Positions 10,860 through 22,342 of a stretch of 64,000 bases of DNA are shown here, piece by piece. The number at the start of each line of letters is the position of its first letter. Position 1 is the first letter of the stretch. This DNA comes from Venturia oleaginea. Its lineage: Eukaryota; Ascomycota; Dothideomycetes; Venturiales; Venturiaceae. The stretch covers positions 1,736,001-1,800,000 of the forward strand of contig JABMLP010000003.1 in NCBI GenBank assembly GCA_013176395.1, given 5' to 3'. The notes under the pieces were generated by a model, which was not told the origin of the DNA, searched no databases, and saw only the letters and a program-made list of their open reading frames with translations. A program made the translations under genes and the position numbers.

Positions 10860-11528
10860 GTTGCAAGAAAAGTTTGGTGCCTCTCTGTTGTGGCGTTGGA
10901 GGAACCATGGTGTTATCCCCTGATTTGAGCGTTTCCCCTTTCAGCGATTATTCTTAACCTCCACGTATATTCAATCTAGCTTTCAATAATCAATCGGATA
11001 TGGAACCTCACACAAGCTTCACTGCCCTCCATGATTCTGCCAATTTACATGATTCTCAAGAGTCTAACACACACTTCCAGCTTCACAACTTATCACGTTT
11101 TCCACTTATCTCATCTCCACCCGCCTATCATCCTTTAATGTACTGGCAAAGAACTATCGGAAACAGTCAGCTTACAACTCTCTACCAAGCCTCTAAGAAT
11201 CCAAGTTGAGCCAATCCTCCTGGATAGCATAAAGAAGAAGAAATAGTGCGAAGAAGACTAGTCATGACCATTTTCATAGGATGATAATATAAAGTGTTCC
11301 AGTAAACCTTTCATCTACTCCGTTGTAATTTGAAGTACGTCCATCGATTCCAAGGGGACATGGGCGAGTATTTCTCACCTGCCGAGAAGGGCTGTGCAGT
11401 CGTTTCTGTGTCATCCTGTCTCTTTCTATATCTCACAGTTGCAACCACTGCCACAACTGCTTATGAACAAGACCGTCTCTTCTCCAAAATCATGACCTTG
11501 CCCTGAACGCCATAGAATGACCAGAATT
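10860..11528. other. Convergent intergenic region, no gene seen
   Basis: Lies between the 3' ends of the DUF1989 gene and COA3. Open frames here are short and lack any recognisable feature. It probably holds only terminators and UTRs of the two genes. Confidence 0.45.
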
Positions 11529-11882
11529 TCATATCTTTTCTGACGTTTGTCCTGAGGCTACATTTGTGACTGGGGTTCCGGGTACGACATCATCGAAATC
11601 GTCCTGGGCCACTGCCAATATCGTGTAGGCATCTGGTGGGGAGATGTTAGAAATGCATGGAAGTATCGTATTGAGGAGGTCTGAAATTACGTACAGACAC
11701 CAGTTGTGAAGGTTACGAGGGCGGCACCGGTTGCGAGGTTTCGAAAGAGGAACGGTCTGCGAGCTCGAATAAGAGCAGCGGATTGGCGGAAGTGCTGGTC
11801 GTAGTAGGAGGATCGTGGGATGCTGTACGGTGTCAGTGATAACCGGGAGCATAGCATGTGGCATTCAGACTTACAGCGGCAT
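11529..11882 (-). CDS. COA3: Cytochrome c oxidase assembly factor COA3
   Basis: A 79-residue mitochondrial inner-membrane protein that acts with Cox14/Mss51 in the feedback control of COX1 translation and early complex IV assembly. Three exons are read on the minus strand: 11882-11875 (only 8 nt: ATGCCGCT), 11822-11695 and 11632-11529, total 240 nt. The N-terminal IPRSSYYDQHFRQSAALIRA is the family signature, followed by RARRPFLFRN and one membrane helix (LATGAALVTFTTGVYAYTI). The C-terminal part (AVAQDDFDDVVPG) faces the intermembrane space in known members. The gene is easily missed because the start codon sits in an 8-nt exon. It is head-to-head with PTA1, 467 bp apart. Confidence 0.88.
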
Positions 11883-12349
11883 TGTGAGTGGGATTTGTGT
11901 CTACTACTTGTGTTGTGAGCGGTAGTTGGTGGTGTAGTCTTTGTATTTCCGGAACAGCAAAGGTAAGATACAGTGCTGGAGTGCGTCTCTTGCTTCACCT
12001 GCAAAGCGGACAGCGAACCCGGACCCTGGAGTTTCAATGCACATGCACTAGAACTACCACTACTACTAGTATTACTACTACGTCTCCGACTTGCGACCGC
12101 GGTCTTGCTCGCAGCAACTACATCAACAGCAACGCGCAACATACACGACTCCCTCTGCTCATGTTGAACTAATCTCACGCGTGATTGTCATTGAAGTCTC
12201 CTGGTGCATAGCTGGACACGCGCGCAGGATATGCTGCCAACGCGGCCAAACACTAGCCATCATTGATTTCATCCACCCGACTTCATTCCCTCTCGCCAGC
12301 TCACCCTTTGGCATCGCGACATACAGGTGGACAACTGTAGCAAGCAACC
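11883..12349. promoter_or_regulatory. Divergent promoter region, COA3 / PTA1
   Basis: 467 bp between two start codons pointing apart. It contains a run of ACTACTAGTATTACTACTACG near 12060 shortened here to its ACTACT-type triplet repeats. No TATA box is obvious, as is common for housekeeping pairs. Confidence 0.5.
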
Positions 12350-14849
12350 ATGGCATCCCAGATCACTTCGCTCAATCAGGCCCGCGCGTTGGCTCTCGCG
12401 GACCCCTCCATGTACTCGAAAGTCCTCCCTGCTGTTCTGCCTATTCTCCACTCCAACAACAATCCAAATCTTTCGCCTGAATTGAAATCATGGGGTGCAG
12501 ATTTCCTAGCAGAGATCTTTTCCTCGCCAACCCTCTCTGCCGACGACAAGCAGGCCATGGTTGTCCAGGTTCTGCCTGTGCTACGTGAATTCTTGGAGCT
12601 ACCTGCTGGACTTTCAACCACTCCAATCGACCAGATAGGCACTGTCAAGAGTGCCATACAAGCTGCTGCCAGTGTCTTCCCGCTGGTCTTCCGATATACG
12701 TAAGTCACAGTCACTCTCCTCAGCCCAACTAGATAGTCTCTTCCTATGCTCAAGTGACCTTGCCCAGTAACTCTCGCTCATCTACTCTCTTTGCCATTGT
12801 GCATCTCTGACTTGCCCTCGTTCTTAGCATTCGCAACCCCAATGACTCTCAAACATGGCAAAACATGGCTGCTATCAAGTCCAATATTCTCCGCCGAATG
12901 GACTCGGAACTGCCAGGCGTACGGATATGCTGTCTCAAATTCGTCGAGCGTGTCGTCCAGACGCAGACGTCAGGCCAGATCGCGGATCCTCGAGTGAGTA
13001 CATCCTTATTGTTGCTACCCAGGAGTCTTTTGGCTAACCATGTGCCCAGCGCCCTGACCAAAATGAAATCTCCCTCGCCCTCGTACCTGCAGACCACCCC
13101 ATCATACCCCCCAAGAACTTGGAGGCCGAAGCTCATGGCCTTCTCGATCGCGCACTGAGTGTACTCGAGGACAACCAGAGGTCAGTTATGGTGGATAATA
13201 ATAATGGCATAATTCTGACTAGACACAGTGACGCATTACTTGTAACGGCAACCCTCAATGGACTGGGTGGACTTGTTCGCTTACGTCCTACGATCGCGAA
13301 CCGGATCATCAATGCCATAATGAACTTCAACCCCTTCAAGCTTGCCAACTCGCCCATGACTTCGGCCAATAAAGTCATGATTAAGTCCATGGAGAAGACG
13401 GTGGTCGTGTTCTTGACGAATGTCCTCAAGAGAAATCCACAAATTCCGCTTGCTCCCAGAATAGAACAGCATATCCTACGACTGCAACAAGTTCGGAAAG
13501 ATATCATGGAAGGGTCTGGTCTCAAACGACCCGCTGTCGATGAGCCTACAGATGGCCTGGATCAAAGCAAACGACAGCGCTTGGGGGCCGAGATTCCGCA
13601 GAAAATTGCTGCTCCTCCACTGCCGTCAGGACCTGTCAGCTATGCTCAACTGTTCTCGCTCACACAAGACCCAACTGCCCTGAATACGAATGTCACAGTG
13701 ATTCCGATGCCACTTGCCGCAAGATCTCTTGTCAACCTGCTTAAATATCATGTGGACAGTAATCAGCTGAAACACGCTGTCAATACAATACGAGAGCGAA
13801 TTTCGCACTTCAACGCACCAGCCCCGCCACCCGTCAACGAGACACCACCTCTTGATGATGAAGATGATGACTACGAGCCCGACTATCAACCAGAAGATGC
13901 CGAGCAAATCAAGAATCGTCTTGAGATGGACGCACCGGAGGAGACAAAGTTGAAGCCTACGTCAGAAGCTGTCGGACCATACAAGCTCCCTCAGCCACCA
14001 CAATTGTCACTAGAGCAAAATCAGTCCCTGGCTTTGGCAAACTTGGACAGGATGTTCGACACTCTGGCCCAGCTCTTAGCATCCCAAGAAACACAAGACC
14101 ATGCAAGAGGATTCCAGGAGCCAGTTATCCGTGGTGCAATAGATAAACACTCCTATTTCCGGTTGATAGTGCGAGTTGCTATTCGACCTATTGCTGGCGT
14201 TGAAACTGCCGAGGACTATCGCGGCAGCGAACAATTGTCCACTGTTGGCGACCATATTCGGCAACGCCTCTTGTCATTCATCTTGCTGGATTGGAACAAG
14301 CGGATAGCCAACGCCGTGACTTGGTTCAACGAAGAGTGGGAGAATGAGCAAACAATATGGAAAATATACACGGAAAAGCTTGGGAGCGTGAACGGAAGTG
14401 GCGATGTCAAACCTCCGGAGCCTCCAAGGCATTACAAGAAATGGGTCTTGAGGTTCCTCGAAGATCTGTCTGCCTACCTGGGTGGTGGAAAGAGCGACAT
14501 GCGTGTTCTCGTACGGTTTGTGTCGGAGATACCACATCTGGACGCAGACATCGTCAACAGAGTGGCCACTCTTGCGCAGGATCCGGAGAGAACGATGATC
14601 GTCGGAGCGGCGTTGCGGTATCTCATTCAGTTTCGACCACCGGCCAAGGAGATGTGCTTGGATGCCCTGCAGACTGTTTGGCAACGTAAGTTGCCTCGGC
14701 ATTGAGGTTGTGAAATAATGGACTAACAACTGATAGTGGAACGGACAGCAGAAGGCCCCAATGCTAAGTTGTTGAGGTTGATGAGGCCTGGGTTTGTGGA
14801 ACAAGCATTGCAGCAAAAGGTTGAGCCGGTGAAGGAGGCCGAAGTTTGA
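12350..14849 (+). CDS. PTA1: Symplekin/Pta1, pre-mRNA cleavage and polyadenylation scaffold
   Basis: Scaffold subunit of the cleavage and polyadenylation factor that links the poly(A) and phosphatase modules during mRNA and snoRNA 3'-end formation in the nucleus. Five exons (12350-12699, 12828-12993, 13050-13180, 13229-14685, 14737-14849) give 738 residues. The N-terminal half is a HEAT/ARM-like helical repeat region (ICCLKFVERVVQTQT, LLVTATLNGLGGLVRLRP, ANRIINAIMNFNP), typical of the symplekin/PTA1 N-terminal domain. This is followed by a Pro-rich linker with an acidic patch (LDDEDDDYEPDYQPEDAE) and a C-terminal helical part (LRRFLEDLSAYLGGG-like segment near residue 620). The protein is slightly shorter than yeast Pta1 (785). 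The divergent partner COA3 is mitochondrial, so co-expression would reflect general growth. Confidence 0.88.
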
Positions 14850-15325
14850 GAAGTGAGAGATGAAAGGAGATATAGCGGTATAAAACATCAACTGGGCTGA
14901 ACCAAGGTATTGTTGTTTCTGGCGGATTGTCTTATTACATGTCTGGGATAGTCACCCTGCTTGATTGAAACACTTGGGGCCGAAAGGACTAGGTGGACAG
15001 AAATGTTACTTTCACTCTTGACGAACAAAAGGGAAGCGATACTTCGCCTGATGAGAATCACAAAGTTAGACGTAAATGCGAGGTCATCGTGTTTCATCCT
15101 ATTTTCCAAATACTTTTGTGCCATACATGTACATGCCTTGCTCTATGGGTATCGTTCCAGTGTTTTTCCTGCTACTCCAATACCGTTATCCCTGTTTCCC
15201 ATTTTGAAGCCGTTTTCCCGACCGCAGCTAAGCTTTATAGTATACAAAGGCACAAATCCTCATATAACCATCGCAAACCAATGACTAATGGTCCCGCTCC
15301 GCCTATCCAACTCATTCCCACCCCA
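14850..15325. other. Convergent intergenic region, PTA1 / RPC25
   Basis: Holds the 3' ends of both genes. A plus-strand open frame starting here runs antisense over the last RPC25 exon and is rejected as a gene. No other feature seen. Confidence 0.45.
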
Positions 15326-16626
15326 TCACGTCTCCATCGCCTCACCACCTCCCTCACCCTCACCCTCATCCTCATCCTCACCCTCCCCTTCCTCGCCCCC
15401 GTCTTCTTCCTCCACCTCCTGCCACCACAAGAACGGTCCCAGCCCAGTCTGAGCCATACTGCCTATAATCGTATAACATACTGGCTTCACGACTGCGTCG
15501 GCATCGTCACCTTCAGCTGTAGCGGTGGAGAAGTTTGGTTTTTGAGGGGTGAGGTCGTGCCATATTTCCCGCTCGACGCGGAGACGGACTGGTTCGTTCA
15601 CGTCGTAGAAACATTCTATGCCGTCTTCCGTTGTCCAGATCCAGACGAGTTGATTGTCGCGGATTTCGCTGGGACAGGGAGGTCAGTGATGGGGTACAGT
15701 ACGGTTGGGGATGATGTGTGGGAGTATGGAAGAGTTGGAATGGGATATAATTGGACTGGTTGGTAGGGTGCTTTCTGAAGGTAATGCGTGGATGCTGATT
15801 TGAAGGGAAAGGTCTGGGTGGATCGGAGAGGGGGTGAAATTTGGGTATGATATAGGACAAGGCACACGGGATTTGCTGGGATTATTCGTTCATAGCCTTT
15901 CTGAATTTCCCTCGGCAGGAAAGCTTGTTTGAAGGAACTCTTCTGGGGACGGTGGATATACTTACCATGTTGAACCTTCGAAGAGTTGGTCTGCTGGAAT
16001 CCAGATGTCGCTGAAGAAGTCGACGCCGACTGTTTTGTGGTTAGTAGGGTGTTGTTCGCGCGGGACTTGGAATGGGCGGACTTACTTCGTATGCCTTCGG
16101 GTGAGGAGCTGTCTAATATCGTCCCTGTGATGATTTCGCCCTTGAAGGGTCGGAAGACTAGGACTCGAAATTTGACTACGTTTGGTTGGCATTTGGAAAG
16201 CATGAATAAGACCATGAAGCTGAAATGGCGAAGAGAGCGCGGAGTCTTTCCTCGACATGATGTTACAGAAAACAAAATGGAAGGGACCAACCATTGACAT
16301 TAACGAGCCCGTCACCCTGACTGATCAGACCATCACCGATTTTCAGCATGTCCCAGAAACATATGCAGAGTCCGACTTGCTGCAAGACCTTCACGCGAGC
16401 GTCAATTTCAAGTTGGTCATGAATCAGGTTCTTTTCCAGCCTACTTTATTCGAATATTTCTTATTGATGTTGTCTTCGAGGGCTTGATCGTGGCTTTTCC
16501 GAAAATCGTGGGGACTGATTTGGATCAGGTCCGACATGGTAGCCTGCAAGTAGACGTGAGCATGCGGGTAATATATCATGACAGTGACAGCGGGTAATAT
16601 ATCATGAGTCTTACCAGCGTGAACAT
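15326..16626 (-). CDS. RPC25: RNA polymerase III subunit RPC25 (Rpb7-like)
   Basis: Stalk subunit of RNA polymerase III that pairs with RPC17 and helps initiation on tRNA and 5S genes. Six exons on the minus strand (16626-16615, 16543-16445, 16388-16292, 16175-16086, 16029-15966, 15668-15326) sum to 705 nt, giving 234 residues. Recognisable parts in order are SDLIQISPHDF, INKKYSNKVLQQVGLCIC, DGLISQGDGLVNVNVKFRVL, FRPFKGEIITG, SSPEGIRIGVDFFSDIWIP, and LVWIWTTEDGIECFYDVNE followed by VRLRVEREIWHD and YTIIGSMAQTGLGPFLWW. The first part is the Rpb7 N-terminal RNP fold, the second the SHS2/OB domain. The C terminus carries an acidic Glu/Gly/Asp tail longer than in yeast (212 residues). Start MFTLATMSDL spans intron 1. 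The first intron contains a duplicated 18-mer. Confidence 0.92.
16564..16607. repeat. Direct 18-nt repeat inside RPC25 intron 1
   Basis: GCGGGTAATATATCATGA occurs at 16564-16581 and again at 16590-16607, separated by 8 nt. Both copies are exact. They sit inside the 71-nt first intron of RPC25 (16544-16614), so this looks like a recent small tandem duplication that lengthened the intron. Confidence 0.9.
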
Positions 16627-17038
16627 GGCGCCAGAGTCTATGAAGGAAATGATGGGGGCGTAGTCTTTATTTTTGAGAGAGAATTGTGTTGTCAGGATTG
16701 ATATATGCGAGGTGATGTCCGGGTTGTGAGTGGTCGAGCGAAAGAAGCTTTTCCCGGTTGCGATCCCGTCAAGCTGTGCCTCGATCATGTCACTGACTTA
16801 GAACTACGGGAATCCCTCCGCTGCTCCCTTTTCGGCCGACGAGCTACTTTGAGTATTTATATTTTAGGTGATACCTCTTTTAAATCACCTCCGGACGCGC
16901 ACAAGATACTGCCCAACGTAAACGACCTCACTCTTCTACCACGTCCAAGACTGACAGTATCCAGATCGACACCCTTCCCCCGACGCTGCTGGCCCTCAGT
17001 ACGCGCTTTTAATGTAACTACACCTTCACTATCTCAAC
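16627..17038. promoter_or_regulatory. Divergent promoter region, RPC25 / NUFIP1-like
   Basis: 412 bp between opposed start codons. The segment from 16895 to 17038 is CT-rich with several ACACC words, like a fungal 5' leader for the plus-strand gene. A TATTTATATTTTA stretch near 16853 is AT-rich and could be a core promoter element. Confidence 0.45.
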
Positions 17039-18872
17039 ATGAATCCTTTTATATACGCTCCTCCCCCTCCCCCTCCGCCAACAGCTCAAGCCCCTCCCCC
17101 ACCACCAGCCCATGGCCGTGGAGGTTACGCCGGGAATCCTAACAATCGTCGTGGTGGAGGACTTCTCCACGGTCGCGGACGAGGCAATCGTGGTGCTCCT
17201 CACCGTCACAACAATACTTTCTACCCTCGCCCTTCTGCCAATCCCAATCCCATTGGACAGCCTCAACCTCAACCTCCATCATACTCACAAGGTCTACCAA
17301 CCTATCCGCAATGGCAGCGGCCAGCTGTTACACAGCCGCAGGCATATCATCTGCCTCAAGCTGGAGCCACGGCAGATCCCCCATCATACTATCCCCAGAC
17401 TGCTGCACAGAATACATATACACCTCCAATACAACCGCCAAATCCAACCCCCTATTACGGGTACGGTGGCGCTCAACCTTCTACACAATATCCCCTCCCC
17501 CAAGTACAACCACCGCCCATGCCCATGAATCATCAGGCTCGTGCTGGCTTCAATCAAACGTCTTTTAAGAGCAATGGCATGAATTCATTTCAAGGCCCTC
17601 CCTCCCTACGAAATGGCTTCAACAATCGCAAGCGTAGCTTTAGCGCGCATAATTCGAACTACGCAGCTGAGTCAAAACCAGAGAAGAAACCAAAGGTCGC
17701 AACCGCACCTGCAGTACCCGCCTTCGGCACCGATATCGTCGGGACCATCCCACTTCCGGCTCGTCCAGATTGGGTATCCGCGAAAGGCACAAACAAGAAA
17801 AAGCACAAGAGCAAGAAGAACAATGCACTCGGTCTCACGCCAAGCAGTGATGTACACAATGAACCCGAAGAGGACATAGACGAGGAGGCAGAATTCGCTA
17901 AGCGTGTCGGGAATCTGGAAGTACTGTTCGTAACTTTTCAATTCTCTTGATTCGAACGTGCTGACTGACTTTGTGTAGTGAGTTTGAGCATAAAGGCGAG
18001 AAGATCTCTCTTGCTGGAGAGGCTGAGCGAAATGCGTACATTGCTGAGCGCAGGGCGAATTATCCTACCCAAGCCCGAATTGCTGAAAAGCAGGCCAAAT
18101 TAAAGGCTGACAGAGAAGCTCGAATTGAGAAGAGTAAGCAGACGAAGCTTGAAGCTATCGCCAAAAGGCAACTTGATAAGCCTGGGAAGGAAAGCAAATT
18201 TAAAGCAGCCAAGCCGGCACAGCCGAAGAAGGAACCCGGTACAATCAAGTCTGAAGACGATGGCGACAGGTCTCAGCCAGCGTCTAGCTCCAAAGATCCT
18301 AAGGTGCTAGTGGCATATCTCGAAGAGCAGCTCAAGTCTGCCCCAGAGATGCTTGTTGCTTACCTCGGCGAGCAATTGAAGCAAGCCAAGGAAGCTGTGG
18401 CCGCTACTGAAGTAGCTTCTGATCCTGTCGAAAAGGAGGAAGAGGCTTCGAGCTCGGACAGTTCCTCAGCGATGAGCGAGTCCGACTCTGATAGCGACGC
18501 TCCTCCGGAAGAAACATCAATTAAGCCCACTGCTCCGATCAGTTTTCCTCCTCGAAAGCGGGAGCCTCCAAATTCCAGGACTAAGAGGGTTTGCCAAAAC
18601 TTTCAGAAAGGACGCTGTAAATATGGCGGGAGGTGCAGAAACACGCATGAAAGAAATGCCCAAAGCCAACCAAGAACTCAGAAGGGTGCACCGAAAGCTG
18701 CCACTAAGCAGCCTCGGAAAAGTTTGCATGAAGTGGTACGTATTTTTCCCGTTACGCACAAGTTTACCCTTGGCTGACAAGATCAAAGATGGTCGAAAAT
18801 GAAAAGAAGCAGGAGGCTTTAGATGCCGTCAAAGTGATAAAGTATCTTGGATTAGTGGATTTCTTCACATAA
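17039..18872 (+). CDS. NUFIP1/Rsa1-domain protein with CCCH zinc finger
   Basis: Probable assembly factor for box C/D snoRNPs, acting with the R2TP/HSP90 machinery in the nucleus. Three exons (17039-17925, 17979-18735, 18789-18872) give 575 residues. Residues 1-190 are Pro/Gln/Gly-rich with an opening poly-Pro run and RGG-like pieces (GGGLLHGRGRGNRG). The NUFIP1 core is around residue 300: GEKISLAGEAERNAYIAERR followed by ANYPTQARIAEK. A C-x6-C-x5-C-x3-H type zinc finger is CQNFQKGRCKYGGRCRNTH near residue 515. The C-terminal helix (EKKQEALDAVKVIKYLGLVDFF) matches the end of family members. There is an internal tandem duplication LVAYLEEQLK / LVAYLGEQLK. The first intron starts GTTCGT, a rarer donor that is required to keep the frame (VLEFEHKGEK). 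Confidence 0.82.
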
Positions 18873-19582
18873 GTACAAGCATTTCAGCCGACAGGCTGCG
18901 GATGAATACCTCGATAAAATAGTAATTGCAAATGGAATTGGCACTGAGCCAGAAGCCGTTTGAGAGAACAGTCTGTACCACATGGCAGCTGGATAAGAAA
19001 GATGGTCTATCAAAAATAGACACGATCTCTATCCCTTTCACCTTACCACCTCGTGCAATTTTATTTTTGACAGCCGACGCTCGACCACGACCGAACCAGC
19101 GACACATTTTCTTATAGCTATGATAAGATCAAGTCCCACTGGTGGTGTAGTTCGTGGAGTTAAGTTGGGTCTACAATTTAAAGCCTTGCGTCGAGCGACA
19201 AGCGCTCCAGCCTCAACTCCCTTGATGAACGTATCCCGACATATTTTTGTTCCCACGAGGGGGATGGCGTGTCTCGGGCTGTGTCACAGTACACGGGTCG
19301 GAATTTTCAGACATACGGGTGTATGAAGTTTTGCACGAGGAAAGAAGGCTAAGAGCAACTCACCCTAGAACTATCTCGTTTCAGCATTGTGTTTGGGCTC
19401 TTTTTTGTTTTTCTGCTCCATCGATTCATTCATCCCTCCTAATCCCATACATACAGTAATGCCAAGCATGATACACTGTGAAAGTACCAAAGTTCAGATC
19501 GCGAAGACGCAAAAGCAACACTCATATTTCTACATATGCCACACAAGGCCCTTCCATGCAACGCGCATTCCGTTTCTAATCT
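18873..19582. other. Convergent intergenic region, no convincing gene
   Basis: 710 bp between the NUFIP1-like and SDHA 3' ends. Short open frames on both strands (for example minus 19107-18865) show no domain, and I do not call them. Probably UTRs and terminators. Confidence 0.4.
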
Positions 19583-21787
19583 CTAATAAGTACGTTTGAA
19601 AGGAGGGACGGCCTTGCACTCAGCCTCGTCAAGAGTGTTCGAGGTAACAGCACGGTATCCGATATCAACCTTGCTATGAGGCGACTTCTGCCACGTGAGT
19701 GTGTGCTTCATCCATTTCTCGTCGTCACGGTCTGGGTAATCTTCTCGGGCGTGGGCACCACGCGATTCCTTTCGATTAGCTGCCGCCTCAGCGGTTTGAA
19801 CTCTGGTAAGAAGGTTAGCCATAGTCATTGTATTTCGTGGAATGAGTGTATACATACGCGCAAGTCAACAAATTCCTCAGCTCCAATGTCTCCACGAGAT
19901 CAGAGTTCCAGATCATACTCCTGTCCTTAGTTCCAACATCGGCGAAGCTCTGATCAACCTGGTGGATCTTCTTCACACCCTCATCCAATGATTCTTGAGT
20001 GCGGAAGACAGAAACGTCAGTTTGCATAACCTTCTGCATCTCAAGACGGATATCAGCTGTGGACTTCGACCCATCGGCAGTTCGCATCTGGTCGATGACG
20101 GAGATGGACTCGGCACCAGCATCGGCGGAGATCTCGGGGTGCTTGTAGCCAGGCGAAAAGTTGTCACGGATAGTGTGAGAGACGGCACGACCGAACACAA
20201 TGAGATCGAGGAGAGAATTGGCACCGAGACGGTTGGCACCGTGGACGGACACACAGGCAGCCTCACCACAGGCGAATAGACCTGGAACGACCTTGTCCTT
20301 TCCGTTCTCATCAACTGTGAGAACTTCACCCGTGTACTTGGTTGGAATTCCACCCATGTTATAATGGACGGTTGGTAAAACGGGAATTGGTTGCTTGGTA
20401 ACATCAACGCCGGAGAAGATAGCAGCAGTCTCAGAGATACCTGGAAGACGCGAGTGAAGCACCTCTGGTGGCAGATGGCTGAGCTGGAGGTAGATATGAT
20501 CCTTGTCGGGACCGACACCACGACCTTCACGGATTTCCAAAGTCATTGACCGGGAAACGACATCACGGGAGGCAAGATCCTTAGCTGTTGGTGCGTAACG
20601 TTCCATAAATCGTTCACCCTCGGAGTTGAGCAAATATCCACCCTCACCACGCGATCCCTCGGTGATCAAGCAACCAGCGCCGTAGATACCTGTAGGGTGG
20701 AATTGGACGAATTCAAGATCCTGGTTAGGCAAACCAGCACGTGCAACCATAGCCATTCCGTCCCCAGTGCAAGTATGTGCTGATGTGCAGGAGAAGTACG
20801 CACGTCCGTATCCACCAGTGGCAAGAACGGTGTTCTGGGATCGGAATCGATGGATGGTTCCATCTTCCTGGTTGTAGGCAATGACACCCTTGCAGACACC
20901 GTCCTCCATAATCAGATCGGTTGCGAAGTATTCGATGAAGTAGTTGGTGTTGTGCCGTAGAGATTGTCCGTATAGCGTATGGAGAAGAGCATGGCCAGTT
21001 CTGTCAGCGGCAGCACAGCATCGGTATGCCTGTCCACCCTTTCCGAATTTTTGGGACTGTCCACCAAAGGCACGCTGGTAGCTGTTTTTGAAGTTAGTCT
21101 CAATCAATTTCAAGTGGCGATTGTTCCGTACATCTTGCCGTCCTCGGTTCGCGAGAAGGGACAGCCGTAGTTCTCAAGCTCAATGACACTCTGGGGCGCC
21201 TCGCGGGTCATGTAATGAATAGCATCCTGATCTCCTAGCCAATCAGAACCTTTGACGGTATCGTACATGTGCCATCTCCAGTCATCCTCGTGCATGCTAT
21301 GTCCCGTTGTCAGTCCAGATGTCTTCCCAGCGGTTCCATAGGCACATACTTTCCCAGCGCAGCATTGATGCCTCCCTGTGCGGCGACAGTATGTGACCGG
21401 GTAGGGAACAATTTAGATATACAGGCAGTGTTGAAGCCAGCCTCAGCAAGACCAAAGGCAGCTCGCAAGCCCGAACCACCAGCTCCGACAACGAGAGCAT
21501 CATACTCGTGGTCTATTATAGGATACTGGTGTGACACATGGAGGGGTGCTTCCTTTGCGCGGAGGGGCTGGTTCGTGATGATGCGGGAGGCTCGTGGGGT
21601 GGAGGAGAAGGCTCGTAATGGTGTCCGCAGACTTGTTGCAATCTGGGGCGGTCAGCATCTCTGGTCATTGTGGTGCTGGGGTGGCGTGCAATTGAATGCA
21701 GAAGAAATCATGCAACAGTGCTTCGCACAGAAGCCGAGAGCGTACCTTCTGCGGGCGCGCAAGGCGCCGTAGACCTGTGGAGCTCAT
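19583..21787 (-). CDS. SDH1: Succinate dehydrogenase flavoprotein subunit (complex II), mitochondrial
   Basis: Oxidises succinate to fumarate in the TCA cycle and passes electrons via FAD to the iron-sulphur subunit. Five exons on the minus strand (21787-21746, 21642-21350, 21296-21132, 21081-19858, 19802-19583) total 1944 nt, giving 647 residues. The N terminus ([14 protein letters not shown], then [18 protein letters not shown]) is Arg/Ser-rich, a mitochondrial presequence. Next come the FAD-binding [20 protein letters not shown] and [14 protein letters not shown], where the His carries covalent FAD. The catalytic core includes [29 protein letters not shown] and [19 protein letters not shown], and the protein ends with [20 protein letters not shown]. 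Length and motifs match functional SDHA. The gene is convergent with the NUFIP1-like gene. Confidence 0.97.
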
Positions 21788-22342
21788 CGTTGCTTAGTAG
21801 TAATGGCAGACGACTTTGTGTTGGAGTGTCAAAGTCAATATCGACTGAGAGGTTGCTAGCGCAAGACGTGGTGCAGGTGAAGCAGCAGCAGAAACGGGTC
21901 GTCGGCTTCAAGTTCGTTTCTTTACCTCGGACGACATGGAGCAAAAATGAACGACGTCAAGACCGCCATCCAGCGGCAACACGAATCAATCACTTAGTCA
22001 ACCGACATGGAACCCTGGAACATCCTGGATTCCAAGCACGCTCAATTTCCTCCCAGGCAAGCACTCATGATTCGAACATTGCAAATACGAATTGAACCGC
22101 TTGTGATTGGCCGACATGATCTTTCCGAATTGAACCGCTTTTGGAGGGTAACTTCCCTCTTCTAGTAATCGAGCATGGATACACTACAGAGATCCATATT
22201 TCTCCACGTTTGTGTATATGGAACAACTCTAGGTCTGACTTTGAGGGCCTCACTCTATTCGCTTTCTCAATCGTGCATCCAAAATCCATTCGACTTGCTT
22301 GAACGCCTGAAACAAATCCGCCACAAATACAATAGACATCCA
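21788..22342. promoter_or_regulatory. SDH1 promoter region
   Basis: 555 bp upstream of SDH1, also holding the 3' end of the sugar transporter gene. It contains a repeated word TTGAACCGCTT at about 22095 and 22130 (exact, in the same orientation). No gene seen. Confidence 0.4.

Noticed and set aside
8489..12349. A neighbouring ErdH-type hydrolase that would pair with erdS
   Set aside because: The adjacent genes encode a DUF1989 protein and COA3; nothing there has an alpha/beta-hydrolase GxSxG pattern in a suitable frame.
15282..15766. Plus-strand frame of about 160 codons with a hydrophobic helix near its start
   Set aside because: It is antisense to the last RPC25 exon, whose minus-strand frame matches a known protein. 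The hydrophobic run is the antisense of the acidic RPC25 tail.
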